Shown in pieces: positions 1 through 8,187 of a DNA stretch of 64,000 nt. This stretch comes from Anaerolineae bacterium (lineage in GTDB: Bacteria > Chloroflexota > Anaerolineae > UBA3071), in contig JARYMM010000003.1 of assembly GCA_029907105.1 (NCBI GenBank), forward strand, positions 62,001 to 126,000, read 5' to 3'. Made by a program: the position numbers and the translations under genes. The notes under the pieces were generated by a model. The model saw only the letters and a program-made list of their open reading frames with translations, did not search any database and was not told where the DNA came from. Position 1 is the first letter of the stretch; each line of letters starts with the position of its first letter.

Positions 1-363
1 CGCTGGTGGGCCGCCCGGCTGCCAGGAGGCGATGAGACGCTGGCAGCCCTGCGCCAGGCCGAACAACGGACGAGGATTGAGGAACTGGCCACACTGGCCC
101 GGGGAGCCGTGACGCAGGTGGGCCCCGCCACCTACTGGTCGCACTGCTGCGAACCGGTGCAGCTCGCCAATGGCCATGATGCCTTCGCTGCCCGTGTGGA
201 GGTGAGACTGGAGCGAGGCGATAACGTCTACCAGATGACCTTCTACCTGGGCGACGCGGCACATGATGGCCAGGCCTGGGCCTGGGGCATGCCCTGGACC
301 CGCTGGTGGCAGCGGCCGCGAGGCCGCCAACAGTGGCGCGTCACCTCGGTCCTCGGCCTTTAG
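1..363 (+). CDS. Hypothetical protein, C-terminal part (5' end outside window)
   Basis: Frame 1 is open from base 1 through the listed ORF 109-363 to the stop. Confidence 0.55.
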   Translation, partial: RWWAARLPGGDETLAALRQAEQRTRIEELATLARGAVTQVGPATYWSHCCEPVQLANGHDAFAARVEVRLERGDNVYQMTFYLGDAAHDGQAWAWGMPWTRWWQRPRGRQQWRVTSVLGL

Positions 364-491
364 CCTGTTTTCTGCATCGCTCGGCGTGGACTGCCAGGTC
401 CACGTCCTGGCCGCCGGAGAAGTGAAGGATCCTCCACCTGGCTGTTGGACATGGCCGTCCAGCAGGAGCACATAATACGAGGAGATCATCT

Positions 492-1064
492 ATGCTCATT
501 GATGACATTGCCGAGGTCCTCATCACCGCCGAAGAGATCCAGAAGCGCGTGGCTGAACTGGGACGGCAGATCAGCGCCGATTACGAGGGCCGAGACCTGC
601 TGCTCATCGCCGTGCTTAAGGGCGGCGTGCTTTTCCTGAGCGACCTGATGCGCCACATCACCGTGCCCCATGCCATTGACTTCATGGCCATCTCCTCCTA
701 CGGCCTCAGCACGGAGACCACCGGCGTGGTGCGCATCCTCAAAGACCTGGATGAGCCGATTGACGGCCGCCACGTGCTCATCGTCGAGGACATTGTGGAC
801 ACCGGCCGCACCATGGATTACCTGCTGCGCATCTTGCAGGCCCGCCACCCGGCGAGCCTGCGCGTGTGCACCCTGCTCAACAAGCCCGGCCGCCGGGAGA
901 TCGAAGTTCCCCTGGATTACGTCGGCTTCGACATCCCCAACCGCTTCGTCTTCGGCTACGGCCTTGACCTGCGCGAGATCTTCCGCAACCAGACCTTCAT
1001 TGCCGCGCTGAAGCCGGAAGCCCAGCACGCGCTGTCCGAAACGGCTCAGGAGGTCAGTGAATGA
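492..1064 (+). CDS. hpt: Hypoxanthine phosphoribosyltransferase
   Basis: PRTase motif VLIVEDIVDTGRTMDYL plus LLIAVLKGGVLFLSDL and DFMAISSYG. Confidence 0.95.
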   Translation: MLIDDIAEVLITAEEIQKRVAELGRQISADYEGRDLLLIAVLKGGVLFLSDLMRHITVPHAIDFMAISSYGLSTETTGVVRILKDLDEPIDGRHVLIVEDIVDTGRTMDYLLRILQARHPASLRVCTLLNKPGRREIEVPLDYVGFDIPNRFVFGYGLDLREIFRNQTFIAALKPEAQHALSETAQEVSE

Positions 1065-2185
1065 GACGATGGCTGCGCTACGGCGCGGCGCTGTGGCTGC
1101 TCCTGAGCCTGCTTCTATGCTTGCCCGCGCTGGCCGCGTCACGGCAACCCGATGTCCCTATCGTCCACATCGTCCGGCCTGGCGATACGCTGGGCGAGCT
1201 GGCCCGGCGCTACGCCACCTCTGTGGAAGCCATCGCCGCCGCCAACGACATCGCCAACCCTGACCTCATCCGCGTCGGCGAGCGGCTGCTGATCCCGACA
1301 TCGGTCAGCGCACTCCCGACAACGCTGCCCGGCCCGCTCACCGCGCTGCGCGTATCGCCGCAGTTGCCGGTGCAGGGAGAGACGGTGACGGTTATCGTGG
1401 AGGCCAGCGAGCCGGTGAGCCTGACGGGGAGCTTCGACGGTCGCCCGCTGCGATGGGTGGCCGAGGAGCCAGACGCAAAGGACGCCTGCCGCTTCTGGGC
1501 CCTGGCCGGAGTACACGCCCTGGCCGAGCCGGGGCTGCATCCCCTGCTCGTGGAAGCAACGGATGGTGAAGGCCAACGCTGGGCGGTCAACGTCGAGGTC
1601 TTCGTACAGGGTGGGGATTTCGAGACCGCCCGCATCGTGCTGCCGCCGGCGGCGAGCAGGCTGCTGGAGCCGGAGTTGCTGCGCGGCGAGCAGGAGCGGC
1701 TGGCGGCGGTGTGGGGGCAGAGCTCAGCGCAGCCCCTGTGGCAGGGGACATTCGTGGCGCCCGTGCGCCCGTTCTGGCCCATCACCTCTGCCTTCGGGCA
1801 GCGGCGGGCCTACAACAGCGGCCCGGCCAGCAGCTACCACGAGGGTGTGGACTACGGGGCGAAACAGGGAGCCCTGGTGCTGGCGCCGGCTGCCGGCCGC
1901 GTTGTCCTGGCCGAAGCGCTCACCGTGCGCGGCAATGCCGTCATCCTCGATCACGGTGCAGGTGTGCACACCGGCTACTGGCACCTGTGGCAGATCTTCG
2001 TCGAGGAGGGGGATGAGGTCAGACAGGGCGACCCGCTGGGCCGCGTGGGAAACACGGGGCTCTCCACCGGCGCTCACTTGCACTGGGAACTGAGGGTGGG
2101 GGATGTGGCCGTGGACCCGCTGCCTTGGACACAGGCGGCGATGCCGTGTGGCATCGCGCCCTGTCAAAAACGTGCTGTCACCTAA
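1061..2185 (+). CDS. LysM domain / M23 family metallopeptidase
   Basis: Signal peptide, LysM (HIVRPGDTLGELARRYATSVEAIAAANDIANPDLIRVGERLLIP), M23 motifs (YHEGVDYG, GAHLHWELRV); overlaps hpt stop (ATGA). Confidence 0.9.
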   Translation: MRRWLRYGAALWLLLSLLLCLPALAASRQPDVPIVHIVRPGDTLGELARRYATSVEAIAAANDIANPDLIRVGERLLIPTSVSALPTTLPGPLTALRVSPQLPVQGETVTVIVEASEPVSLTGSFDGRPLRWVAEEPDAKDACRFWALAGVHALAEPGLHPLLVEATDGEGQRWAVNVEVFVQGGDFETARIVLPPAASRLLEPELLRGEQERLAAVWGQSSAQPLWQGTFVAPVRPFWPITSAFGQRRAYNSGPASSYHEGVDYGAKQGALVLAPAAGRVVLAEALTVRGNAVILDHGAGVHTGYWHLWQIFVEEGDEVRQGDPLGRVGNTGLSTGAHLHWELRVGDVAVDPLPWTQAAMPCGIAPCQKRAVT

Positions 2186-2360
2186 CGCAAGAACACCACG
2201 ACGGGCGGTGGCAAGTTGTTGGCTTTGGCAAACGCGATTCCATCCGCCGACTGTTCGTGGTGCGTGTTTGGCGGCGTTCGTCTGCACCACGACAACGGCG
2301 GGGCGATTGGCCATCGAAGGCATCTCCAACTCGCCCGCCGTTGCCTGGTGCTGAGGTGTT

Positions 2361-3020
2361 TTATGCCTCTTCTTCCTCCTCGATGCCCTTGGCGGCCTTG
2401 CCCTTGGCCACCACCTCAACCTCTTCTGCCTCAGGAACCACCGCCTCCTCTTCCACCGCCACGCGGGCGGCGGCCAGGCTGACGAGAACCGTCTCCGGGT
2501 CTTCCAGGATTTCCACCCCCGGCGGCAGGGTCAGGTCACTGACCAGGATGTTCTGGTCAGTGCGCTCCAACACGCTGATGTCTATCTCCAGAGCAGAAGG
2601 CAGGTCTCCGGGCAGGCACTCTACCTCCACGCTGTCCAGGTTCTGGATCAGGGCAGCCATGCCGCTGGCAACGGCCGGCGATTGGCCCACGAGCACCAGC
2701 GGCACAGAGGTCTGCAACTTCTCCGTCATCACCACGCGGTAGAAATCCACGTGCAGCACCTGCGGCCGCGTCGGATAGCGCTGGATCTCGCGCAACAGCA
2801 CCGTATAAGGTTCCTGGACGCCGGCGACGGAAAGAGAGATGAGGCTGTGAGCGCCGCCATGGGCCAGCAGCCGCTCCAGGGCCCGCTGCGCCACCTGCAG
2901 GTTTTGGGCGGCCAGACCATGTCCATAGAGCACGGCCGGCACATAACCCTCATCGCGTAGTTTTCTGAGCCCCCGCCCTACGGCGGTGCGCGGCTCAGCC
3001 TGTAGTTCCAATGTAGCCAT
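2361..3020 (-). CDS. rplY: 50S ribosomal protein L25/general stress protein Ctc, with acidic C-terminal tail
   Basis: MATLELQAEPRTAVGRGLRKLRDEGYVPAVLYG is the L25/Ctc N-terminus; start trimmed to MATLELQ with AAGGAG upstream. Confidence 0.88.
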   Translation of the reverse strand: MATLELQAEPRTAVGRGLRKLRDEGYVPAVLYGHGLAAQNLQVAQRALERLLAHGGAHSLISLSVAGVQEPYTVLLREIQRYPTRPQVLHVDFYRVVMTEKLQTSVPLVLVGQSPAVASGMAALIQNLDSVEVECLPGDLPSALEIDISVLERTDQNILVSDLTLPPGVEILEDPETVLVSLAAARVAVEEEAVVPEAEEVEVVAKGKAAKGIEEEEEA

Positions 3021-3054
3021 TCTTCTCGTTGTCTCCTTCATCACAAAGTTTGCC

Positions 3055-3175
3055 ACCTGTGCGGTTGGTAGTAGGACAACTGCGAGCAGTTGTCCTACTC
3101 CGGCGGCCGCTCCCTCTGTGCTCCGCGGCAAAAACAGAGCCGGTAGCCAGCAGCGCCCGTCGCAACCGCACAGGT
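3055..3175 (+). repeat. MITE-like element: 13-bp terminal inverted repeats and internal 14-bp-arm palindrome
   Basis: ACCTGTGCGGTTG at 3055-3067 and its reverse complement CAACCGCACAGGT at 3163-3175; palindrome AGTAGGACAACTGC-GA-GCAGTTGTCCTACT at 3070-3099; left part recurs at 28917-28966. Confidence 0.75.
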
Positions 3176-3214
3176 AGGACTATTTCGCTTCGCTCGCAGT
3201 GACAGGGCAGGTAG
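3176..3214 (-). repeat. Fragment of 'CHCERSEA'-type dispersed repeat
   Basis: TTTCGCTTCGCTCGCAGTGACAGGGCAGG; minus-strand translation CHCERSEIV resembles the spurious peptide produced by a widespread dispersed palindromic repeat. Confidence 0.5.
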
Positions 3215-3322
3215 TTACCTTGCATGGCATAATCACATTCTACAAGAGGTCGCCGCTTTAGGCAAATGAAGGTTGCCCCTCCGTTTCCCAAAACCGCCGT
3301 TTTGTGGTAGGATTCGACCGCT

Positions 3323-6300
3323 ATGCGCGGGAGAAACGTGATCTCTAATCCCACCCGCACCAGGCCCTGGCGGCCGCTCCTGATCCTGGCCCTGCACCTC
3401 CTGCTCCTGCTGGTCCTCCTGGCCGCAGGGAGCGGGCTGTGGCTGGGCGAGCGCCGGACAAGGCGCGGCGTGAGCTACGGCCCGCCGCCGGCCCTCACCC
3501 CCGCCATCCACGAGCGGCTGGGCGTCAACGTGGCCCTGGAACGGTACGACGAGGTTGCCCTGGCCGCCGTGCTGGACAACCTGCAGGCAGCCAACCTGCG
3601 CTGGCTGCGGCAGCGTTTCCTCTGGTCGGAGATCGAGCCGCAACGAGGACAGTTCCGGTGGGCCGTCTGGGACCGCATCGTGCAGGCCGTAGCCGGGCGA
3701 GACCTGCACCTCATCGCCGTGCTGGACACCTCGCCCGCCTGGGCGCGGGGCGAAGCCGACGCTGCCAACCCCTTCGCCCCGCCGCACGAGCGGGCCGACT
3801 TCGGGCGCTTCGTCGCTGCCTTCGCCCGCCGCTACAGCGAGCAGGTGGACTTTTACCAGATCTGGGACGAGCCGAACATCGCCCCGCACTGGGGTGCCCG
3901 TCCTGCCGATCCCGCCGATTACCTGGGGCTGCTGCGGGAAGGCTACGTGCAGGTGAAAGCCGCCGACCCCACCGCCTGGGTCGTGCTGGCTGGTCTGGCC
4001 CCCACCGTGGAGAGCGGCGGCGCCAACCTCAGCGACATCGCCTACCTGGATCACCTCTACCGGCTGGGCGCGGCGGAGTGGTTCGACGTCGCCGCGGCCA
4101 AGCCTTACGGCTTCGATGCCCGCCCCGACGACCCGCGGCTGGAGGCGCAGGTGCTGAACTTCGGGCGCACCGCCCTGCTGCGGGAGGTGATGGAAGAACA
4201 TGGCGACGGGCAGACGCCGCTGTGGGCCGTGGAGTTCGGCTGGAACGCACTGCCAGCCGGGTGGACAGGCGCGCCCTCCATCTGGGGTCAGGTGGACGAG
4301 GCGACGCAGGCCGACTACGTCCTTGGGGCCTCCCAACGCGCCCGGCGCGACTGGCCCTGGTTGGAGTTATTGCTCTGGGCCAGCTACCAGCCGGCCGTGT
4401 CCCCCGACGATGCCCACTGGGGGTTTGCCCTGGCCGACGCGCAGGGCCGGCCCCGGCCGGCGCTGGCCGCGCTGCGCCAGGCAGCGGCAGAGGCCACTTC
4501 GCTCCTCCCGCCGGGCGTGCACACGCCGGACCATCCGGCGCTGCGCTACAGCGGTGGCTGGCGGGTCACCGCCGAAGCCGCCGACGTTGGCGCAAGCGGC
4601 GACAGGGTGGAGTTTGACTTCCTGGGCACGCGCCTCGACCTGGAGGTGCAGCGGGGGCCGTACTGGGCCTACCTCACGGTGACCGTGGACGGACAACCGG
4701 CCAATGCGCTGCCGGTGGATACCGACGGCCAGGCTAACCTCATCCTCTATGACCCCCTGGCCGCGCCGCAGCGGGTGACGCTGGCCCGCGGCCTGCAAGA
4801 CACCGTCCATCGCGTGCGCCTCGTCGCCACCGGCGGCTGGGGCCAGTGGGCTTTGCGGCGCGTCGTCGTCAGCCGCGAGCGGAGCGCATGGCCCCTCTGG
4901 CTCCTGGGGGCGCTGGCCGTCCTGGCCCTGCTGACCCTGGGCAACGGCCTGCGCCTGGCCCTTCGGCCCGAGGCACAGGAGAGCCTGCACCGGGCGGCGG
5001 TAGGGATGGAAACTGCCGCGGCGCGCTTCCGCCATCTCGACGAACGGGTGCAGGTGGCCTGCGTCGTCGGGGCAGCGGCGCTGTTCGCCTTCTCCCCCTG
5101 GCTGCCGCTGGACCTGCTCAGCCTGGGCCTGCTGGCCTTGCTCCTGGCCCTGCGGCTCGAGCTGATCCTGCCGCTCATCGCTTTCGCCATCCCCTTCTTC
5201 CTGCGCCCCAAGGCCATCCTGGGTCGCTATTTCTCACACCTGGAAATCCTCACCCTCCTGGGGACAGCGATTTTCGCATGGCAGACTGTGTGGTGGAAGA
5301 ACCGGGAAGCAAGAGGCAAGAAGCAAGAGGCATTTGCATCCTGCATCTTGCATCTTGCATCTTGCTTGGATTTCCCTGTATTGGCTCTTATCGCTGTATC
5401 CGCCCTATCCCTGTTGACCGCTGACAACACCGGCGTCGCCCGGCGGGAGTTCCGCGTGGTGATCGTGGAGGCGGCGCTTGCCTATCTGCTGGTGAGCCGC
5501 CTGCGGCGGGCGGACGGCCGGCCGCTTTCCCTCTGGCCCCTGGCCGACGGACTGGTGCTGGGGGCACTGATGGTAAGCCTGGTGGGCCTCTGGCAGTTGG
5601 TCACGGGGCAGGGGCGGGTGGATGTGGAGGGAGTGTGGCGGGTGCGGGCCTTTTACGGCTCGCCCAACAACCTGGGGCTGTACCTGGACCGCATCGTGCC
5701 ATTGCTGGGCGCAGTGGCCGCCTACGGCCGCACCCGTTGGCGCCGCTGGGCTTATGGCCTCTCGCTGATCCCCATCGGCCTGGCCTGTGTCTTCACCTTC
5801 AGCAAGGGTGCCCTGCTGCTGGGGCTGCCGGCGGCGCTGCTTTTCCTGGGCCTGGCGGGCTCGCTGGCCGGCGGAGGAAGGAAGCGCTGGCGGCCGCTGG
5901 TCGTGGCCCTGGGGCTTCTGCTGCTGGCCGCGCTGGCCATGATCCCGCTCTTCCGCACGGAGCGTTTCGCCGGGTTGCTCGATTTCACACGGGGCACGAG
6001 CTTCATCCGCCTGCAACTGTGGCGCGGGGCGCTGAACATGGCCCTGGATCACCCCTGGCTGGGCGTGGGGCCGGATAACTTCCTCTACGCCTACCGCACC
6101 CGCTACGTGCTGCCTGTGGCCTGGGAGGAGCTGAACCTGAGCCACCCACACAACCTCGTGCTCGACTTCTGGACGCGGCTGGGGCTGCTGGGGCTGGCTG
6201 TGGGCATCTGGCTGATGGTGGCCGGCTTCCGCGCCGGCTGGGCCGCCTGGCGGCGCACAGAGGACGCCGACCGGCGGGCGCTGCTGCTGGGCCTGCTGGC

Positions 6301-6484
6301 CAGCCTGGTGGCTATGCTGGCCCACGGGCTGATTGACAATTCGATTTTTCTGGTGGACTTAGCGTTCGTGTTCATGCTTACCCTGGGCGTTTTTCAGCGC
6401 GAGCGGGGGTCAGGGGTAGGGGTTCAGGAAGGAACAACCCCTGACCCTTACCCCTTCTACCAGGGCAGGGCATCCGAATTCTGA
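3323..6484 (+). CDS. Fusion: GH39/GH-A-like glycosidase domain + O-antigen ligase/polymerase (Wzy_C) membrane domain
   Basis: N-terminus: TM, then [48 protein letters not shown]...[14 protein letters not shown] (GH-A style NEP motif); C-terminus: polytopic, [19 protein letters not shown]...[22 protein letters not shown] (Wzy_C). Confidence 0.82.
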   Translation: MRGRNVISNPTRTRPWRPLLILALHLLLLLVLLAAGSGLWLGERRTRRGVSYGPPPALTPAIHERLGVNVALERYDEVALAAVLDNLQAANLRWLRQRFLWSEIEPQRGQFRWAVWDRIVQAVAGRDLHLIAVLDTSPAWARGEADAANPFAPPHERADFGRFVAAFARRYSEQVDFYQIWDEPNIAPHWGARPADPADYLGLLREGYVQVKAADPTAWVVLAGLAPTVESGGANLSDIAYLDHLYRLGAAEWFDVAAAKPYGFDARPDDPRLEAQVLNFGRTALLREVMEEHGDGQTPLWAVEFGWNALPAGWTGAPSIWGQVDEATQADYVLGASQRARRDWPWLELLLWASYQPAVSPDDAHWGFALADAQGRPRPALAALRQAAAEATSLLPPGVHTPDHPALRYSGGWRVTAEAADVGASGDRVEFDFLGTRLDLEVQRGPYWAYLTVTVDGQPANALPVDTDGQANLILYDPLAAPQRVTLARGLQDTVHRVRLVATGGWGQWALRRVVVSRERSAWPLWLLGALAVLALLTLGNGLRLALRPEAQESLHRAAVGMETAAARFRHLDERVQVACVVGAAALFAFSPWLPLDLLSLGLLALLLALRLELILPLIAFAIPFFLRPKAILGRYFSHLEILTLLGTAIFAWQTVWWKNREARGKKQEAFASCILHLASCLDFPVLALIAVSALSLLTADNTGVARREFRVVIVEAALAYLLVSRLRRADGRPLSLWPLADGLVLGALMVSLVGLWQLVTGQGRVDVEGVWRVRAFYGSPNNLGLYLDRIVPLLGAVAAYGRTRWRRWAYGLSLIPIGLACVFTFSKGALLLGLPAALLFLGLAGSLAGGGRKRWRPLVVALGLLLLAALAMIPLFRTERFAGLLDFTRGTSFIRLQLWRGALNMALDHPWLGVGPDNFLYAYRTRYVLPVAWEELNLSHPHNLVLDFWTRLGLLGLAVGIWLMVAGFRAGWAAWRRTEDADRRALLLGLLASLVAMLAHGLIDNSIFLVDLAFVFMLTLGVFQRERGSGVGVQEGTTPDPYPFYQGRASEF
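5303..5370. repeat. Word-repeat hairpin inside CDS (GCAAGAGGCAAGAAGCAAGAGGCA ... TGCATCCTGCATCTTGCATCTTGCATCTTGCTTGG)
   Basis: Near-tandem 6-8 nt words followed by imperfect inverted words; in-frame within the GH/Wzy CDS. Confidence 0.7.
6405..6458. repeat. Word-repeat hairpin at CDS 3' end (GGGGTCAGGGGTAGGGGTTCAGG ... AACCCCTGACCCTTACCCC)
   Basis: GGGGTCAGGGGTAGGGGTT words vs AACCCCTGACCCTTACCCC (reverse complement GGGGTAAGGGTCAGGGGTT). Confidence 0.7.
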
Positions 6485-6508
6485 GAAACAGAGCTTCTGG
6501 AGGAAAAT

Positions 6509-7471
6509 ATGCGTGTTCTGATCACCGGCGGGGCCGGCTTCATCGGCTCGCACCTGTGCGATCGCCTTCTGGCCGAAGGGCACGAGGTGATCGCCATGGA
6601 TAATCTGATCACCGGCACGACGGACAACATCGCTCATCTGGCCGGACACCGCCGTTTCCGCTTCATCCTCCACGACGTGACCGAGTATATCTACGTGGAC
6701 GGGCCGCTGGATGCCATCCTGCATCTGGCCTCGCTGCCCAGCCCGGTGGATTATCTGGAGAAGCCGATCCAGACGCTGAAGGTGGGGGCGCTGGGCACGC
6801 ACAAGACGCTGGGGCTGGCCGTGGCCAAGAGGGCGCGCTACCTGCTGGCCTCCACGTCGGAGGTCTACGGCGACCCGCTGGTGCATCCACAGCCGGAGAC
6901 CTACTGGGGCAACGTGAACCCCGTCGGCCCGCGCGGCGTGTACGACGAATCGAAACGCTTCGCCGAAGCCATGACCATGGCCTATCACCGTGCCCATGGC
7001 CTGGATACGCGCATTGCCAGGATCTTTAATACCTATGGCCCGCGCATGCGGCTGGACGATGGCCGGGTGGTGCCCAATTTCGTCAGGCAGGCGTTGTCGG
7101 GCGAACCGCTGACGGTCTATGACAAGGGATCGAGAACCCGTAGCTTCTGCTACATCTCCGATATGGTGGATGGCCTATACCGCCTGCTGCTCTCCGATGA
7201 GGTGTATCCGGTCAACCTGGGCAATCCCCAGGAAATGACCATCCTCGACTTCGCCCACAAGGTGCTGGAGATTTCCGGGAGCTCCTCGCAGGTCGTCTTC
7301 GTGACCCCGGAGGACGAGCGCACCAGGGACGATCCCCACGCCCGCCGGCCGGACATCCGCAAGGCGCGGCAGGTGCTGGGTTGGGAGCCAAAGGTGCCTC
7401 TGGAAGAGGGGTTGCGCTTGACTATTGACTGGTTCCGCCGCCGCCTGACCACAGCAGGCGCAAAAACGTGA
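6509..7471 (+). CDS. NAD-dependent epimerase/dehydratase, UDP-glucuronate decarboxylase (UDP-xylose synthase)-like
   Basis: [83 protein letters not shown]. Confidence 0.9.
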   Translation: MRVLITGGAGFIGSHLCDRLLAEGHEVIAMDNLITGTTDNIAHLAGHRRFRFILHDVTEYIYVDGPLDAILHLASLPSPVDYLEKPIQTLKVGALGTHKTLGLAVAKRARYLLASTSEVYGDPLVHPQPETYWGNVNPVGPRGVYDESKRFAEAMTMAYHRAHGLDTRIARIFNTYGPRMRLDDGRVVPNFVRQALSGEPLTVYDKGSRTRSFCYISDMVDGLYRLLLSDEVYPVNLGNPQEMTILDFAHKVLEISGSSSQVVFVTPEDERTRDDPHARRPDIRKARQVLGWEPKVPLEEGLRLTIDWFRRRLTTAGAKT

Positions 7472-7493
7472 GGCGTAAGACGAGGGGGAAACG

Positions 7494-8075
7494 ATGGCAC
7501 AACAATGGTTGACTGTCCTGTACGTGTTCGGGCTGAAGGTTTGGCTGCGCTGGGGGAAGATGGCGCTCTCCTGGCTGGCAGACCGCTTCCGTCCCCATCT
7601 CCCCTGGCAGGGACGCACCTTTGCCTCGCTGGAAGAGTACGGCCGCTGGCTGCCCGGCGCCGTGCGCTGGAAACAGGAGCCCCTGGGCGGCGTCTTCGAC
7701 ACCTTCCCCAGCCTGGAACACATCGAGTGGCAACTCCAAAAGCGCGGGCTGTTCGAAGATGATTGCGATGGGCTGGCCTACTTCTCGGCCCAAAACGTCC
7801 TTCCCTTCTGCGACGACCCGGCGGACTGCCACGTGGTCACCGTAGTCATCAACCCCTTCGAGGTGGGGGTGATGTACGCCGCCCATGTGCTGTGCATCTT
7901 CCGCAGCGGCGGCTTCTGGCGGGTGATCAGCAACGACGAGCTCTATCCGCAGCGCTGGGGCAGCTTCGAGGAAGCCTTGCAGGAAAATGGCTATTGCCGG
8001 GGACATGCCCTGCTGCACGTGGAAATCCGGGATGCCCATTTGCGCTACCAGCGCTCCTGGAAATCCCCGGCGTGA
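7494..8075 (+). CDS. Hypothetical protein, possible transglutaminase-like cysteine peptidase fold
   Basis: EDDCDGLAYFSAQNVLPF...HVVTVVINPFE...AAHVLCIFRSGGFWRVISNDEL suggests Cys-His-Asn/Asp order; no firm family match by eye. Confidence 0.5.
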   Translation: MAQQWLTVLYVFGLKVWLRWGKMALSWLADRFRPHLPWQGRTFASLEEYGRWLPGAVRWKQEPLGGVFDTFPSLEHIEWQLQKRGLFEDDCDGLAYFSAQNVLPFCDDPADCHVVTVVINPFEVGVMYAAHVLCIFRSGGFWRVISNDELYPQRWGSFEEALQENGYCRGHALLHVEIRDAHLRYQRSWKSPA

Positions 8076-8099
8076 CTTCCCGCCTGGGAGGGGCATGGT

Positions 8100-8128
8100 T
8101 TGGCCTCCCCTGGCCCTTGTGCTATAAT
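8100..8128 (+). promoter_or_regulatory. Sigma70-type promoter (TTGGCC-17-TATAAT)
   Basis: TTGGCC 8100-8105, TATAAT 8123-8128, about 60 nt before the start at 8188. Confidence 0.55.
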
Positions 8129-8187
8129 CTGTGCCAGCAAGTGCCGGCCCGCTTGCCGGCATTCACTCTGTTTCGGGAGGAAACACA

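Noticed and set aside
2186-2360. Possible short coding remnant between the M23 peptidase and rplY
   Set aside because: Open in several frames but no recognisable family, start or RBS; left unannotated.
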